Shown here: positions 1 through 8,883 of the stretch, piece by piece
How the letters are laid out: every line of letters begins with the position of its first letter
How positions within the stretch are numbered: the first letter of the stretch is position 1
Assembly (NCBI GenBank): GCA_002067205.1
Contig: MVQL01000178.1
Coordinates: 45,963-109,962 of the forward strand
Length of the DNA: 64,000 nt
Reading direction: 5' to 3'
DNA from: Pelotomaculum sp. PtaB.Bin104
GTDB taxonomy: Bacteria > Bacillota > Desulfotomaculia > Desulfotomaculales > Pelotomaculaceae
Notes under the pieces: generated by a model
Told to the model about the DNA's origin: nothing
The model's input: only the letters and a program-made list of their open reading frames with translations
Databases searched by the model: none
Position numbers and translations under genes: made by a program

Positions 1-207
1 AACTCCTATTTTTTTGATTTTTTCCCATGGCACTTCCACATCCTTGCCGGCAGAAACAAGTCCAAAATATTTCCTGCCCCCCGACAGCACTATCGAGAGC
101 ACTTTCCCCGTCTCCATGTCGATATGGACGTCCTTCACCGGGCCTAGCTTGGAACCATCAATCAAATTTACCGTATCCCGCAATCCCAAATCAGAAATTT
201 TAAACAT
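1..207 (-). CDS. YlmC/YmxH-family PRC-barrel protein (3' end outside window)
   Basis: The reading frame starts at an ATG (207-205) behind a GGAGGTGTCC ribosome site and runs off the window edge. The first 69 residues begin MFKISDLGLRDTVNLIDGSK and continue with a G-x-V-x-D-x-x-x-D pattern (KLGPVKDVHIDMETGKV), which is the PRC-barrel fold of the YlmC/YmxH family. Members are about 80-90 residues, so only the tail is missing. The family is linked to sporulation in Bacilli and Clostridia; its molecular role is not established. It is followed upstream on the same strand by murJ after a 120-bp gap. Confidence 0.8.
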   Translation of the reverse strand, partial: MFKISDLGLRDTVNLIDGSKLGPVKDVHIDMETGKVLSIVLSGGRKYFGLVSAGKDVEVPWEKIKKIGV

Positions 208-329
208 GCTGGACACCTCCTCCCACTAGGGTATGCCCCTGCTGCTAAAATGGTTCACAGTAGGGCTCTCCAACTACCAAAAAAACTTCCATATAATCAA
301 AATACAATAATCAAAACACAACATTAGTG

Positions 330-1907
330 TTAGCCACGGTAACTTCGGCCATTTAAGGCACCTCTTAAAAGTGTCAATAAGCTGGAGAACTCCTCAATCT
401 TAAAAATAAAGGCCGCTGCTGCAAAAACTGCCACGCCGGCCGACATGGCGGCGCCCACCTGAACCGCCAGACCGAAAGTGTTACTCAAATCAAGATATCC
501 GGACACAACAATGCTAACAAAATAGCTGGCTGCGGCCATCAACCCCGAGGCGATCAAAACAGGCAGTGAGAATTTTGCCAGGCATGTCCACTCTAAGGGT
601 TCGATTTTCTTTTCCAGATAGATCATGAACAGTGCGGTGCCGGTCAGCGAAGCCAGCGAGTTGGCCAGGGCCAGCCCGCCGTGCTGGAGATACCTGATTA
701 AAACCAGGCTCAGGCCTAGGTTGACTAGAACAGTAAATAAAGTAATCTTTACTGGTGTCCTGGTATCCTGCAGAGAGTAAAAAGCTTTTGTCAGGATTAT
801 ATTGGCAGCCTGCCCGGCCAGACCGACAGAATAAAACAACAGCGCGACAGCTGTCAATTCCGTATCCCACCGGTCGAAGGCTCCGCGCTGAAACAAAAGG
901 CTGACAATAGGATAACGCAGCACCATTAAACCAGCACAGGCCGGGAACATCCCCAGGATCAAGAGCTTGAGCAGCCTGATTATAATAGCAGAAAGCTCCT
1001 TGCTCTCACCGTGTGTCGCCATTTTAGTGAGCGTGGGGAAAACCGCGGTGCCCAAAGCCAGCACCAAAAGACTGACCGGAAATTGCACCAGCTTGTTGGC
1101 AAAATTGAGAGCTGCAATGCTCCCTGCCGGCATCCCGGACGCGATCACTTTTTCAATTAGAATATAGGCCTGATTGACTGTAATGGCCAGAACAGCCGGC
1201 AGGATCAGGCTAAAAACCTTTTTCACGCCCAAGTGCCCGAGTTGCAGCTCCGGCCGGTACCGGTACCCGGCACTGAGCAGGGCAGGCACCTGGACCAGCG
1301 CCATCGCAGCCATCGCCAGCACTGTGCCCACAGCCAGGCCTTGTACCCCATAGACACTGCCCAAGGTAAGAGCGGCCAAGATGATCACCAGATTATTGAC
1401 TACATTTGAAAATGGCGGAATCCCAAAGATGTTGTTTGCGTTTAACAGGCCGGTAAAAAGAGAGGCCCAACCTGCAAAGATCAATAAAGGGAACATAAGC
1501 CGGGTCAGCTCAGCAGCAAGGACAGCTGTTTCCTTCTCAAAAAATGGCGCCACCAGCCTGACAATATAAGAGGAACCAAGCATACCCATAACGGCAATCA
1601 CAATAAAAATGATTGTGCTCACATTAAAAACCGTATTAAATACTTTCCAGGCCTCTTTCTTTTGATCCCTTGCCGTAAAATCTACAAAAACAGGCACGAT
1701 CACCGCCGCCAGGGAGCCGCTAATAATAAAGAAAAGCAAATTTGGCGCCGTTAAGGCCACCAGGTATGCATCGGTAGCGCTAGAGGCGCCAAACTGGCGG
1801 GCGATCACAATATCGCGCAACAGCCCCAAAAGTTTTGACAGGAAGCTGATAAGGGCAATTAATAACGTAGCTTTAAAAATTATCACACCGGTGGTTTCTT
1901 TTTCCAC
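330..1907 (-). CDS. murJ: Lipid II flippase MurJ (first of two paralogues)
   Basis: A 525-residue integral membrane protein of the MviN/MurJ (MOP exporter) family. It shows the family start with FLSKLLGLLRDIVIARQFGA near residue 21-40 and the conserved PxxLFFIISGSLAAVIVPVF segment, then about 14 hydrophobic helices. MurJ moves lipid-linked peptidoglycan precursor across the inner membrane. The start is GTG behind AAGGATG. It is transcribed after the symporter gene 61 bp upstream. A second MurJ of exactly the same length lies at 12186-13763, next to glycan genes, so one copy may serve peptidoglycan and the other an exopolysaccharide; which is which is not shown by the sequence. Confidence 0.92.
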   Translation of the reverse strand: MEKETTGVIIFKATLLIALISFLSKLLGLLRDIVIARQFGASSATDAYLVALTAPNLLFFIISGSLAAVIVPVFVDFTARDQKKEAWKVFNTVFNVSTIIFIVIAVMGMLGSSYIVRLVAPFFEKETAVLAAELTRLMFPLLIFAGWASLFTGLLNANNIFGIPPFSNVVNNLVIILAALTLGSVYGVQGLAVGTVLAMAAMALVQVPALLSAGYRYRPELQLGHLGVKKVFSLILPAVLAITVNQAYILIEKVIASGMPAGSIAALNFANKLVQFPVSLLVLALGTAVFPTLTKMATHGESKELSAIIIRLLKLLILGMFPACAGLMVLRYPIVSLLFQRGAFDRWDTELTAVALLFYSVGLAGQAANIILTKAFYSLQDTRTPVKITLFTVLVNLGLSLVLIRYLQHGGLALANSLASLTGTALFMIYLEKKIEPLEWTCLAKFSLPVLIASGLMAAASYFVSIVVSGYLDLSNTFGLAVQVGAAMSAGVAVFAAAAFIFKIEEFSSLLTLLRGALNGRSYRG

Positions 1908-1968
1908 AGCTCATCCTTCTTAAGGTAAATTATGGAGCCGCAAATGCCGTTCACAGATAAGGCTATTC

Positions 1969-3372
1969 CTAAGGTACAGGCTGTTCGGGCCTGGGTGGCC
2001 GGAACACCAGGGAACCAAGCACTAAAGCCAGGAAGCTTGCCAAAAGCCCCGCATATAAGGGGTCCATTCCATTTGGAAAGAATAATTTCCAGGCCAAATC
2101 TGCCACCGGCCCGGCAACCAGGGCCAGTGCGCCGCCCGCTGGGCTGACATATTTCCTAAAAAATATCGCCCCCAGCAAAGGTAGAAAAATAGTCGCCCCG
2201 CGCAGACCCATTGAAAGGAAGCTCCACTCCAGGATCATCGTTTTCAAGTTTCCAATAGCAAAGATTATGGTTGCGCCGATTACAGCAACCAGAATAATCC
2301 GTGAGACAACCAATATCCGGTAATCATCAGCATGAATATCAATGAATTTCTTATAAAAGTCCCAAGTCAGCATAGTGCTGATTCCCAGGGCCAGGCCGGC
2401 TGCAGTCCCGATCACAGCTACTAACAGCACCGCCAGAACCAAACCCCCAAACCAGGGGGGGAGAAATTTAATTACAAAGGCGGGTAAAGCCTCCGCGGCC
2501 GGCAGATCAGGAAAGGCTAATTTCATATACATGCCCACTGCAATACCAGCCAGTCCGCAGGGCATAATCAACACCGCCGAGAGCAAAGCACCGCGCTGCG
2601 CCGCCAGTACATCTTTCCCTGAAAACATAGCCTGCCAGTAGGTTTGTGTGGACAGGACACCGACAATTACTGAAAATCCTGCCGCAAGATCTACTGTAAG
2701 TCCCCGGCCAAAGAGGCTGAACCAGGGAAAAGGCGGGAAGGACTGAACCAGTCCGGACAGGCCTCCGGCTTTGCTATAGGCAAGCCCCCCTGTAACAAGC
2801 AAAGAGACGTATAGCAAAACCACCTTAACCGAGCCAACAATGCCGGTGCCCATCACTCCACCGAAGATGACATAGCAAACCACTAAAATTACCGCTATCA
2901 ATGCCGCATATAGACTATTTAAATGAAACATTGCACCTAATAAGGCGATGGCGGATAAAACCTGGGCTACGATGTTGATAAAAATGCCGGCAGAGCTAAA
3001 GACACTGGCAACAGGCCCGGCAATTGGCCCATAGGTCTTCACCAGGAATTGCGGTACCGTAGCCAAATCCGGATCTCGATGAAGACGGCCGATTAAAAGG
3101 CTTAACATCAAGCAGGCTAACCCCGCCCCAAGGGTAAACCACCAGGCCGACAATCCAAATTTAAAGGCCAGCTCAGCAGTTCCGATGGTTGTCGCCCCGC
3201 CCACTAATGTACCGGCAATGGTTCCGGTGATCAGAATAGGCCCTGCATTCCGCCCGCCAACTGAGAAATCAGAGGCCTTTCTAACCTGTCTGCCCGCATA
3301 AACCCCAGCAAGAGAAACCACACTTAGAGTAATCACAATACTGATCAGGTGTGTGCCGGTTAAGGTATACAT
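1969..3372 (-). CDS. Sodium:solute symporter (SSS) family transporter
   Basis: A 467-residue protein with about 13 hydrophobic helices. The N-terminal region has GRQVRKASDFSVGGRNAG followed by a Gly/Thr-rich helix (GTIAGTLVGGATTIGTAELA), characteristic of the SSS/PutP fold, which couples substrate uptake to sodium. The ATG at 3372 has an AAGGCGG ribosome site. The substrate cannot be told from sequence; relatives include proline, pantothenate and acetate carriers. It sits 61 bp before murJ on the same strand and may share its transcript. Confidence 0.85.
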   Translation of the reverse strand: MYTLTGTHLISIVITLSVVSLAGVYAGRQVRKASDFSVGGRNAGPILITGTIAGTLVGGATTIGTAELAFKFGLSAWWFTLGAGLACLMLSLLIGRLHRDPDLATVPQFLVKTYGPIAGPVASVFSSAGIFINIVAQVLSAIALLGAMFHLNSLYAALIAVILVVCYVIFGGVMGTGIVGSVKVVLLYVSLLVTGGLAYSKAGGLSGLVQSFPPFPWFSLFGRGLTVDLAAGFSVIVGVLSTQTYWQAMFSGKDVLAAQRGALLSAVLIMPCGLAGIAVGMYMKLAFPDLPAAEALPAFVIKFLPPWFGGLVLAVLLVAVIGTAAGLALGISTMLTWDFYKKFIDIHADDYRILVVSRIILVAVIGATIIFAIGNLKTMILEWSFLSMGLRGATIFLPLLGAIFFRKYVSPAGGALALVAGPVADLAWKLFFPNGMDPLYAGLLASFLALVLGSLVFRPPRPEQPVP

Positions 3373-3736
3373 GGGTTTACCGCCTTAAACAAAAATAATC
3401 TGACATCAATTAACTTTATTCGCCTACACCAATCCTTTCTCCTGCAAGTCAAGCCAGGGTCTCTTGATGTAAGGATAGCGGCTATCGCCTTCCGGCGGGT
3501 AAACTTCCTTGCATCATCATCTTTTCATCAATTTATCCAATGTGAACCACCACAGCGGCACGTTACAGCTGTCTCCAAATATACCAGCCACCTAAAAACT
3601 ACAAGATAAACACTCATAATTTATATTTCCTCCCAGTATAATCTACGGGATATAGTCTGCCAGCAGTGCAAGACTTATTCAGAACAGGTTTATTATCTCA
3701 ATTTATGGGAATAACTATTTCTAGGAGTGATTTATC

Positions 3737-3859
3737 ATGGAAAAACAAAACGCGCTGAAGAAACTGGATTCGAGAAAAAAAATGTTTGAGGCATATCTCA
3801 ACCAAATGAAAACCTCCTCAGGCAAAAAGGGTATAGCGGTAAAAAAAGCAGCCAAATAA
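3737..3859 (+). CDS. Small basic protein of unknown function (40 residues)
   Basis: An ATG with a good ribosome site (AGGAG, 9 nt spacing) opens a 40-residue frame that begins MEKQNALKKLDSRKKMFEAY and ends in a Lys/Ala tail. A strong hairpin-plus-T-run terminator starts 15 bp after the stop, so start, stop and terminator all fit a single-gene transcript. The predicted product is very basic (about a third Lys/Arg) and probably helical. A TATAAT hexamer lies about 100 bp upstream (near 3637). It is not similar to any family I recognise. Its neighbours on both sides are on the other strand. Confidence 0.6.
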   Translation: MEKQNALKKLDSRKKMFEAYLNQMKTSSGKKGIAVKKAAK

Positions 3860-3874
3860 AATGCGCTCAAAACC

Positions 3875-3910
3875 AAAACCCCGCAGAAAAGTACATCCTG
3901 CGGGGTTTTT
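3875..3910. terminator. Rho-independent terminator, probably bidirectional
   Basis: AAAACCCCGCAG and CTGCGGGGTTTTT form a perfect GC-rich stem with an 11-nt loop and a T-run on the plus strand. The minus strand also ends in a T-rich tail, so it can serve both the small plus-strand gene and galU, which converges on it. Confidence 0.9.
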
Positions 3911-3987
3911 ATGTTTTATTAGAAGGTATCCTTTGGCGCTCACTCTTATGCTCAGAAAAAACCAACCCGGGCCATTCTTCTAATTTT

Positions 3988-4857
3988 TTAAATTTCTTTA
4001 GACAGTGCTTTGAGATACTCCCTAAACCCATCAGCCAAATCAGGCCGGGCCAAAGCAAACTCCACCATCGCCTGAAGATAACCCAGTTTATCCCCCACAT
4101 CATAACGGCGGCCCTCAAAAGCCAGCCCGTACATTGCCTGTTCACGGCACAGCGCTTTGAGCGCGTCGGTCAACTGGATTTCCCCGCCTGCTCCAGGCTT
4201 GGTTTCAGCCAGAATGTCAAAAATGCGTGAGTTGATAATATAGCGACCCATGACCGCCAGCCGGGAGGGAGCGCTTTCCACCGAGGGCTTTTCGACCAGA
4301 TCCTTAATCCGGAATACCTGATCCCGCTCCTGAACAGCATCCAGAATACCATATTTGCAAACATCCTCACTGGGAACTTCCCGCACCGCCACAATTGTAG
4401 CTTGAACTTCTTCATAGAGGTCCATCAGCTGTTTAAGACATGGAGTTTCACTCTGCACTATATCGTCACCCAGGAGCACTGCAAACGGCTCGTCACCAAC
4501 AAACTGACGGGCGCAGTAGATGGCGTGTCCAAGGCCTAACGGCTCTTTTTGCCTGACATAATAAATATCAACAAGATGGCTGATATCCTGAACCAATTTT
4601 AAGAGCTTCAGATTACCTTTTTCTTTTAGCTGATATTCCAGTTCAAGAGACTTGTCGAAGTGATCTTCGATAGCGCGTTTATTGCGTCCCGTAATAATCA
4701 ATACGTCTTCTATTCCTGAATCAATTGCTTCCTCAATGATATATTGAATAGTAGGCTTATCAACAATAGGCAGCATTTCTTTCGGCTGAGCTTTTGTGGC
4801 AGGCAAGAAGCGGGCACCAAGGCCGGCTGCGGGAATAATCGCCTTTCTTACTTTCAT
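3988..4857 (-). CDS. galU: UTP--glucose-1-phosphate uridylyltransferase
   Basis: Makes UDP-glucose from glucose-1-phosphate and UTP. The nucleotidyltransferase signature PAAGLGARFLPATK is at residues 9-22, followed by KEMLPIVDKP and, further on, the substrate loop VEKPSVESAPSRLAVMGRY; all are typical of GalU. I place the start at ATG 4857 because AAAGGTG sits 6 nt before it; the frame also holds a GTG at 4866, but that lies inside the ribosome site. At 289 residues it has normal length. It ends the minus-strand glycan cluster and would supply UDP-glucose to it. Confidence 0.93.
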   Translation of the reverse strand: MKVRKAIIPAAGLGARFLPATKAQPKEMLPIVDKPTIQYIIEEAIDSGIEDVLIITGRNKRAIEDHFDKSLELEYQLKEKGNLKLLKLVQDISHLVDIYYVRQKEPLGLGHAIYCARQFVGDEPFAVLLGDDIVQSETPCLKQLMDLYEEVQATIVAVREVPSEDVCKYGILDAVQERDQVFRIKDLVEKPSVESAPSRLAVMGRYIINSRIFDILAETKPGAGGEIQLTDALKALCREQAMYGLAFEGRRYDVGDKLGYLQAMVEFALARPDLADGFREYLKALSKEI

Positions 4858-4875
4858 CGAATACACCTTTCTTTA

Positions 4876-5973
4876 CTACATTCGGGAGATATGATGCTGT
4901 TTCTCAGGCTGTGTCAAATATGAAGCCTGCCGCTCAGTCCCGGTAACACCAACTTTGTTTGCCGCTATTAAGATGATGGTAGAAAGCATTGCCAAAAATA
5001 GCACGGCCTGTTTTTGTGTGATCAGAGTCAGGACAATCGCGCTCAACCCAAGCACTACATTCACCGCATAAATACATAATACTACCTGAGGGTGGCTCAA
5101 CCCCATCTCCAGCAACTTATGGTGCAGGTGTTCTTTGTCCGGCTGAAAAATAGGCTTATGACCACAATACCGCCTGATTATCGCAAAAACAGTGTCCAGC
5201 AGGGGGATTCCCAGAATCACGACCGGTATAATCACCGAAATAAAGGTAGCGCCCTTGGCCAACCCCATGATCGACAAGACTGCCACACTGAAGCCTAAGA
5301 ACATTGACCCTGAGTCACCCAGGAAAATCCGCGCCGGAAAAAAATTATAGCGCAAAAATCCCAGCACTGCACCCGCAAGAATTAGCGCCAGAATAACCGC
5401 ATCAACCTGACCTGGGGAACCGCCGGTCCGGGCGATCTCAATCCCTACGGCCGCCGCAAGAGTTAGAAGAGCAATGAAAGAGGTGCCTCCGGCAAGCCCG
5501 TCCAACCCGTCAATTAGATTTACGGCATTGGTAACAGACACCAGCCACAACACGGTTACCGGTATACTTAACATGCCCAGAGCAATTACTTCGCTAGAGA
5601 AGGGGCCGGTCAAAAATTTCACCTGCAGGTCAAAAGGAGCCACTGCAACCGCACACGCCGCCAATACCTGCCCCGCCAGTTTAACCCGGGGAGAAACCCC
5701 CCTGGTGTCGTCAATAAATCCCAATACAACAATTAGAGACCCACCGAAGATTAAGCCCGCTATCTGCAGGTTTACGTTTTGGGTAATAAGCACTGTGGCA
5801 ACAAAACTCAGGTAGATGGCCAGCCCGCCAAGCCGGGGCATAAGCTCTTTATGCACCTTTCTTTTGTTCGGGCAATCGACGGCCCCACATTTGAAAGCAA
5901 ACTTTCTAACTAACGGGGTAACCAGCAAAGCTATCCCGAGAGCCAGCAAAACAGCCGTTACCGGCATTTGCAC
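4876..5973 (-). CDS. Undecaprenyl-phosphate GlcNAc-1-phosphate transferase (TagO/WecA-like)
   Basis: A polytopic membrane enzyme of the MraY/WecA/TagO family that transfers a sugar-1-phosphate (usually GlcNAc-1-P) onto undecaprenyl phosphate and so starts lipid-linked glycan synthesis. Signature pieces are all present: GFIDDTRGVSP, NAVNLIDGLDGLAGG, FLGDSGSMFLGF and the C-terminal HLHHKLLEMGLS. A GTG at 5973 is 8 nt from a GGAAGGTGAT ribosome site and is my preferred start; ATG 5967 and the open frame back to 6003 are alternatives. It lies 18 bp upstream of galU. The actual sugar is inferred from the family. Confidence 0.9.
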   Translation of the reverse strand: MQMPVTAVLLALGIALLVTPLVRKFAFKCGAVDCPNKRKVHKELMPRLGGLAIYLSFVATVLITQNVNLQIAGLIFGGSLIVVLGFIDDTRGVSPRVKLAGQVLAACAVAVAPFDLQVKFLTGPFSSEVIALGMLSIPVTVLWLVSVTNAVNLIDGLDGLAGGTSFIALLTLAAAVGIEIARTGGSPGQVDAVILALILAGAVLGFLRYNFFPARIFLGDSGSMFLGFSVAVLSIMGLAKGATFISVIIPVVILGIPLLDTVFAIIRRYCGHKPIFQPDKEHLHHKLLEMGLSHPQVVLCIYAVNVVLGLSAIVLTLITQKQAVLFLAMLSTIILIAANKVGVTGTERQASYLTQPEKQHHISRM

Positions 5974-6154
5974 AAACATCACCTTCCAATATAGGACAAG
6001 CACAACGCTACCAGTATTTTATCTTAGCACGGCTAAACACGACAATTATCAAAAATAATGTTAAACGAGCTAATTAATTAACTGTAATAAAAAAATAATT
6101 CATTTTCTTGGTGATGCTCTATATTGCGCTTTATTTCGTCATTATTATCCTTTA

Positions 6155-6580
6155 TTACTTTTGGATCATAAACATCAGTTCCGCCTCAGCTGCCAGTTCC
6201 TCACCGACTCGGGCAGTAGCAGAGCTTTTTCCAACCGTACCACGCAGCCTTAAGACCTCTACCTCAATATGCAGTTGATCACCAGGTACCACCTGCCGTC
6301 TGAAACGAGCCTTGTCTATTCCGGCAAATAAGGCGATTCGACCGGCAAACTCAGGCAGTAATAGAATAGCGACCGCACCCACCTGCGCCATCGCCTCAAT
6401 AACCAACACCCCGGGCATTACCGGATAGCCGGGAAAGTGACCTTGGAAATAAGGTTCGTTAGCGGAAACATTCTTAATGCCAACCGCACGCTTGCCTGGT
6501 TCCACGGAAATAATCCGGTCCACCAGCAGAAAAGGATAGCGGTGTGGCACTATTTTCTGAATCCCGTTAATATCAAGCAA
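6155..6580 (-). CDS. fabZ: 3-hydroxyacyl-[ACP] dehydratase FabZ
   Basis: A 141-residue hot-dog-fold protein that dehydrates 3-hydroxyacyl-ACP in fatty acid elongation. The [10 protein letters not shown] start and the catalytic block [11 protein letters not shown] with His48 and Glu62 are intact, so it should be active. It stands between the glycosyltransferase at 6606 (25 bp away) and the TagO-like gene, on the same strand, instead of among other fatty acid genes, which is an odd place for it. Confidence 0.93.
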   Translation of the reverse strand: MLDINGIQKIVPHRYPFLLVDRIISVEPGKRAVGIKNVSANEPYFQGHFPGYPVMPGVLVIEAMAQVGAVAILLLPEFAGRIALFAGIDKARFRRQVVPGDQLHIEVEVLRLRGTVGKSSATARVGEELAAEAELMFMIQK

Positions 6581-6605
6581 AGGAAGTCCTCCCTATAATT
6601 ATGTT

Positions 6606-7727
6606 TTACAACTCATAATAAAGGCTGGTGATTTCACCGGCCATTTTTTCAGCGGTAAATTTCTCTTCTACTTTTGCAACAGCCCGCGCGCCCATTGCCT
6701 CTGCCAGGTCCTGATGCTCCAACAGGAAATTTACTTTCGCGGCAATAGCCCCGGCGTCTGCCGGTGGGATCAGACAGGCGGCGCGCCCGTCCTCACCGGC
6801 AATCTCCACCAGTCCGCCCACCGCACTGGCCACGCATGGCTTGGCCAGGCACATGCCCTCAAGCATACTGATCCCGAAGGCCTCCGTCAGCGACGGTATA
6901 ACCAATACATCCATCATCGCCACAAATTCAGCGATATTATCCTGATAGCCGGTAAAAAGCACATACTCACTGATCCCGAGCCGCCGCGCTGTCTCCGCCA
7001 GTTCACCGGAAAGGGAGCCCGTTCCAACCACGATAAATAAGACGTCCTTTCGCTTCTTCAGGATGATGGCAGCTGCCTCCAGAAAATAACGGTGTCCTTT
7101 TTCCGGTTCCAGGCGGGCCACAATGCCCACTACCCGCCGTTTATTTACGGTTTCCTGCCAGGGGCCCGGGCACGCCAATCTGGCCTGCTCCCGGAATTTT
7201 TTTATGTCAATGCCATTGTAGATCAACGTTATTTTAGCTTCAGGCACACCACTGTGCAAAAGGTCATCTTTAACTGCTTGGCTGACAGCGATTACCCGTT
7301 GGAAGGTCATGTTGTTTAAGATAGCAATTGCCTGCTTTTTGATCAAACCTCGGGAAAATTCCCAGTCCATCCGGTGCTTAGTATAAACAATGTGCCGGAC
7401 CCCAGCGGCTTTAGCCGCCAGGCGCCCTGAAAAAGAGGCGTGGGTGTGTACAATATCGATCCGTCGCTCCTTAACGAAGGCGCCTAATTCGCGGGTAAGG
7501 CCGCTTAAACCGCGCCAGGAAAAAGAGCGGTCTCCGGCCAAACAGGTGCTGGTTAAGGCTTCCACACCAGCTGCGGCGCACTGTTCCAGAAGTTGGGATG
7601 CCGGCGGGCAGAGCACCCATACCGTCAGCCTGGCACGGTCAAAGTGCTCCAAAAAGGTTACCAAATGCCTGCCTGCCCCGCCAATATTAGTATCACTGAT
7701 TATATGTAGCACCCTGAGCACTGGCAT
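6606..7727 (-). CDS. Family 4 glycosyltransferase
   Basis: A 373-residue GT-B retaining glycosyltransferase. The N-terminal domain opens VLRVLHIISDTNIGGAGRHL, the usual GT4 acceptor-side start, and the C-terminal domain has the donor-binding run GIVARLEPEKGH and the E-x7-E block EAFGISMLEGMCLAKPC. It would transfer a nucleotide sugar onto a lipid-linked or protein acceptor at the cytoplasmic membrane face; neither donor nor acceptor can be read from sequence. The ATG has a GCAGGTGAA ribosome site. It follows another GT4 gene with a 30-bp gap. Confidence 0.87.
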   Translation of the reverse strand: MPVLRVLHIISDTNIGGAGRHLVTFLEHFDRARLTVWVLCPPASQLLEQCAAAGVEALTSTCLAGDRSFSWRGLSGLTRELGAFVKERRIDIVHTHASFSGRLAAKAAGVRHIVYTKHRMDWEFSRGLIKKQAIAILNNMTFQRVIAVSQAVKDDLLHSGVPEAKITLIYNGIDIKKFREQARLACPGPWQETVNKRRVVGIVARLEPEKGHRYFLEAAAIILKKRKDVLFIVVGTGSLSGELAETARRLGISEYVLFTGYQDNIAEFVAMMDVLVIPSLTEAFGISMLEGMCLAKPCVASAVGGLVEIAGEDGRAACLIPPADAGAIAAKVNFLLEHQDLAEAMGARAVAKVEEKFTAEKMAGEITSLYYEL

Positions 7728-7757
7728 TTCACCTGCAATAAATGATAAATAACATTT

Positions 7758-8882
7758 TCAGGCCAGCACCGCTTGATAGACTCTGGCCGTATCTCGTGCC
7801 ATCTTAACACTACTGTAGTTCTCAACAATATATTGCCGCAATTTAATTTCCATTTGCTGCCTCGATTCAACTGGCAGGTATAAAAATTCTCTGACCGCAT
7901 CCACCAAATTTGAGGCAGTAGCTTGATTCTTAAACTGACGTCCAGTATAATTATCCTTTTCAAACAAGGGGAGGCTGCCCTCGCTAACAAGCCCGCCATA
8001 ACCTTCTCCACCGGCAAGAATAATATTCCTGCCGGTGGCCATAGCTTCCAGCGCCACCCGGCTTACCCCGACAATTAAGTCACCAGCCGCCATGATCCTG
8101 TTTATATCTGTGCGCACCCCAAGCAACCGGACTAATTCGGCGCCTGACCCGGCATTCACTTCTTTTGCCCGGGCCGCCACCTCCCCGGCACATTTACCGT
8201 CGCCGACAATAATTAAACGGATGTGTGGAAATTCAGCGTGCAGCCGCCCGCAGGCTTCAATAAGGCTGATGCTCACCGGCGCCAGAAAATTGTCCAGCCT
8301 GCTGATATAAACAATCACGGTGCCATTATTATCACCCTTCAGTTCCCTGACCAGATCATCCACTTCTAAGTCGGGGTTAAACATTTCTAGATCTATTCCG
8401 TTATGGATCAAAATAATATTAGCTTCCGGCACCCCGAAACGCTTGATCATGTATTCCTTTATATCGGAACTTATGACAATGGTTTTTTCACCCCACCTGG
8501 AAAGGCTTCTCAAATGAAACTCGGCAGCAAACATAGCATGTGCGGTGGTAATCATGGGCACACCGGCAAAACGCCTGGCCAGGTCAGATACAAAGGCCGG
8601 TATCCGGGCGTGGGCATGAACCAGGGCAACATTTTCCGACTGTATTATTTTTCTTATCGCCGCCACAGAGTGGATAACCGCCGGCAGCCTGGAGTTATCC
8701 AGCGGTAACCGGTAGTGTCTTATCCCCTTGCGGGCAACTGTCTCCTCATAAGCACCGCCACTTGAGGCAATTAAGACGCGATAGCCCAAATCTTGCAAGT
8801 GCCCGGCCAAAACGACAACATGCGTCTCAGCCCCGCCAATGCCCAGGCCCATTAAAGTTAATAATACCGTTACCGGCGCCAA
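7758..8882 (-). CDS. Family 4 glycosyltransferase
   Basis: A 374-residue GT-B enzyme beginning APVTVLLTLMGLGIGGAETH, the GT4 Gly-rich loop for the acceptor domain, with the donor-domain stretch VIVYISRLDNF later. The C-terminal E-x7-E motif is weaker (GVSRVALEAMATGRN), which is acceptable for the family. TTG at 8882 is the start, after GGAAGG, and it comes 1 bp after the stop of the SLH-protein gene, so the two are probably translationally coupled. The coupling suggests that this enzyme glycosylates an envelope substrate handled by that operon. Confidence 0.85.
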   Translation of the reverse strand: MAPVTVLLTLMGLGIGGAETHVVVLAGHLQDLGYRVLIASSGGAYEETVARKGIRHYRLPLDNSRLPAVIHSVAAIRKIIQSENVALVHAHARIPAFVSDLARRFAGVPMITTAHAMFAAEFHLRSLSRWGEKTIVISSDIKEYMIKRFGVPEANIILIHNGIDLEMFNPDLEVDDLVRELKGDNNGTVIVYISRLDNFLAPVSISLIEACGRLHAEFPHIRLIIVGDGKCAGEVAARAKEVNAGSGAELVRLLGVRTDINRIMAAGDLIVGVSRVALEAMATGRNIILAGGEGYGGLVSEGSLPLFEKDNYTGRQFKNQATASNLVDAVREFLYLPVESRQQMEIKLRQYIVENYSSVKMARDTARVYQAVLA

Positions 8883-8883
8883 G

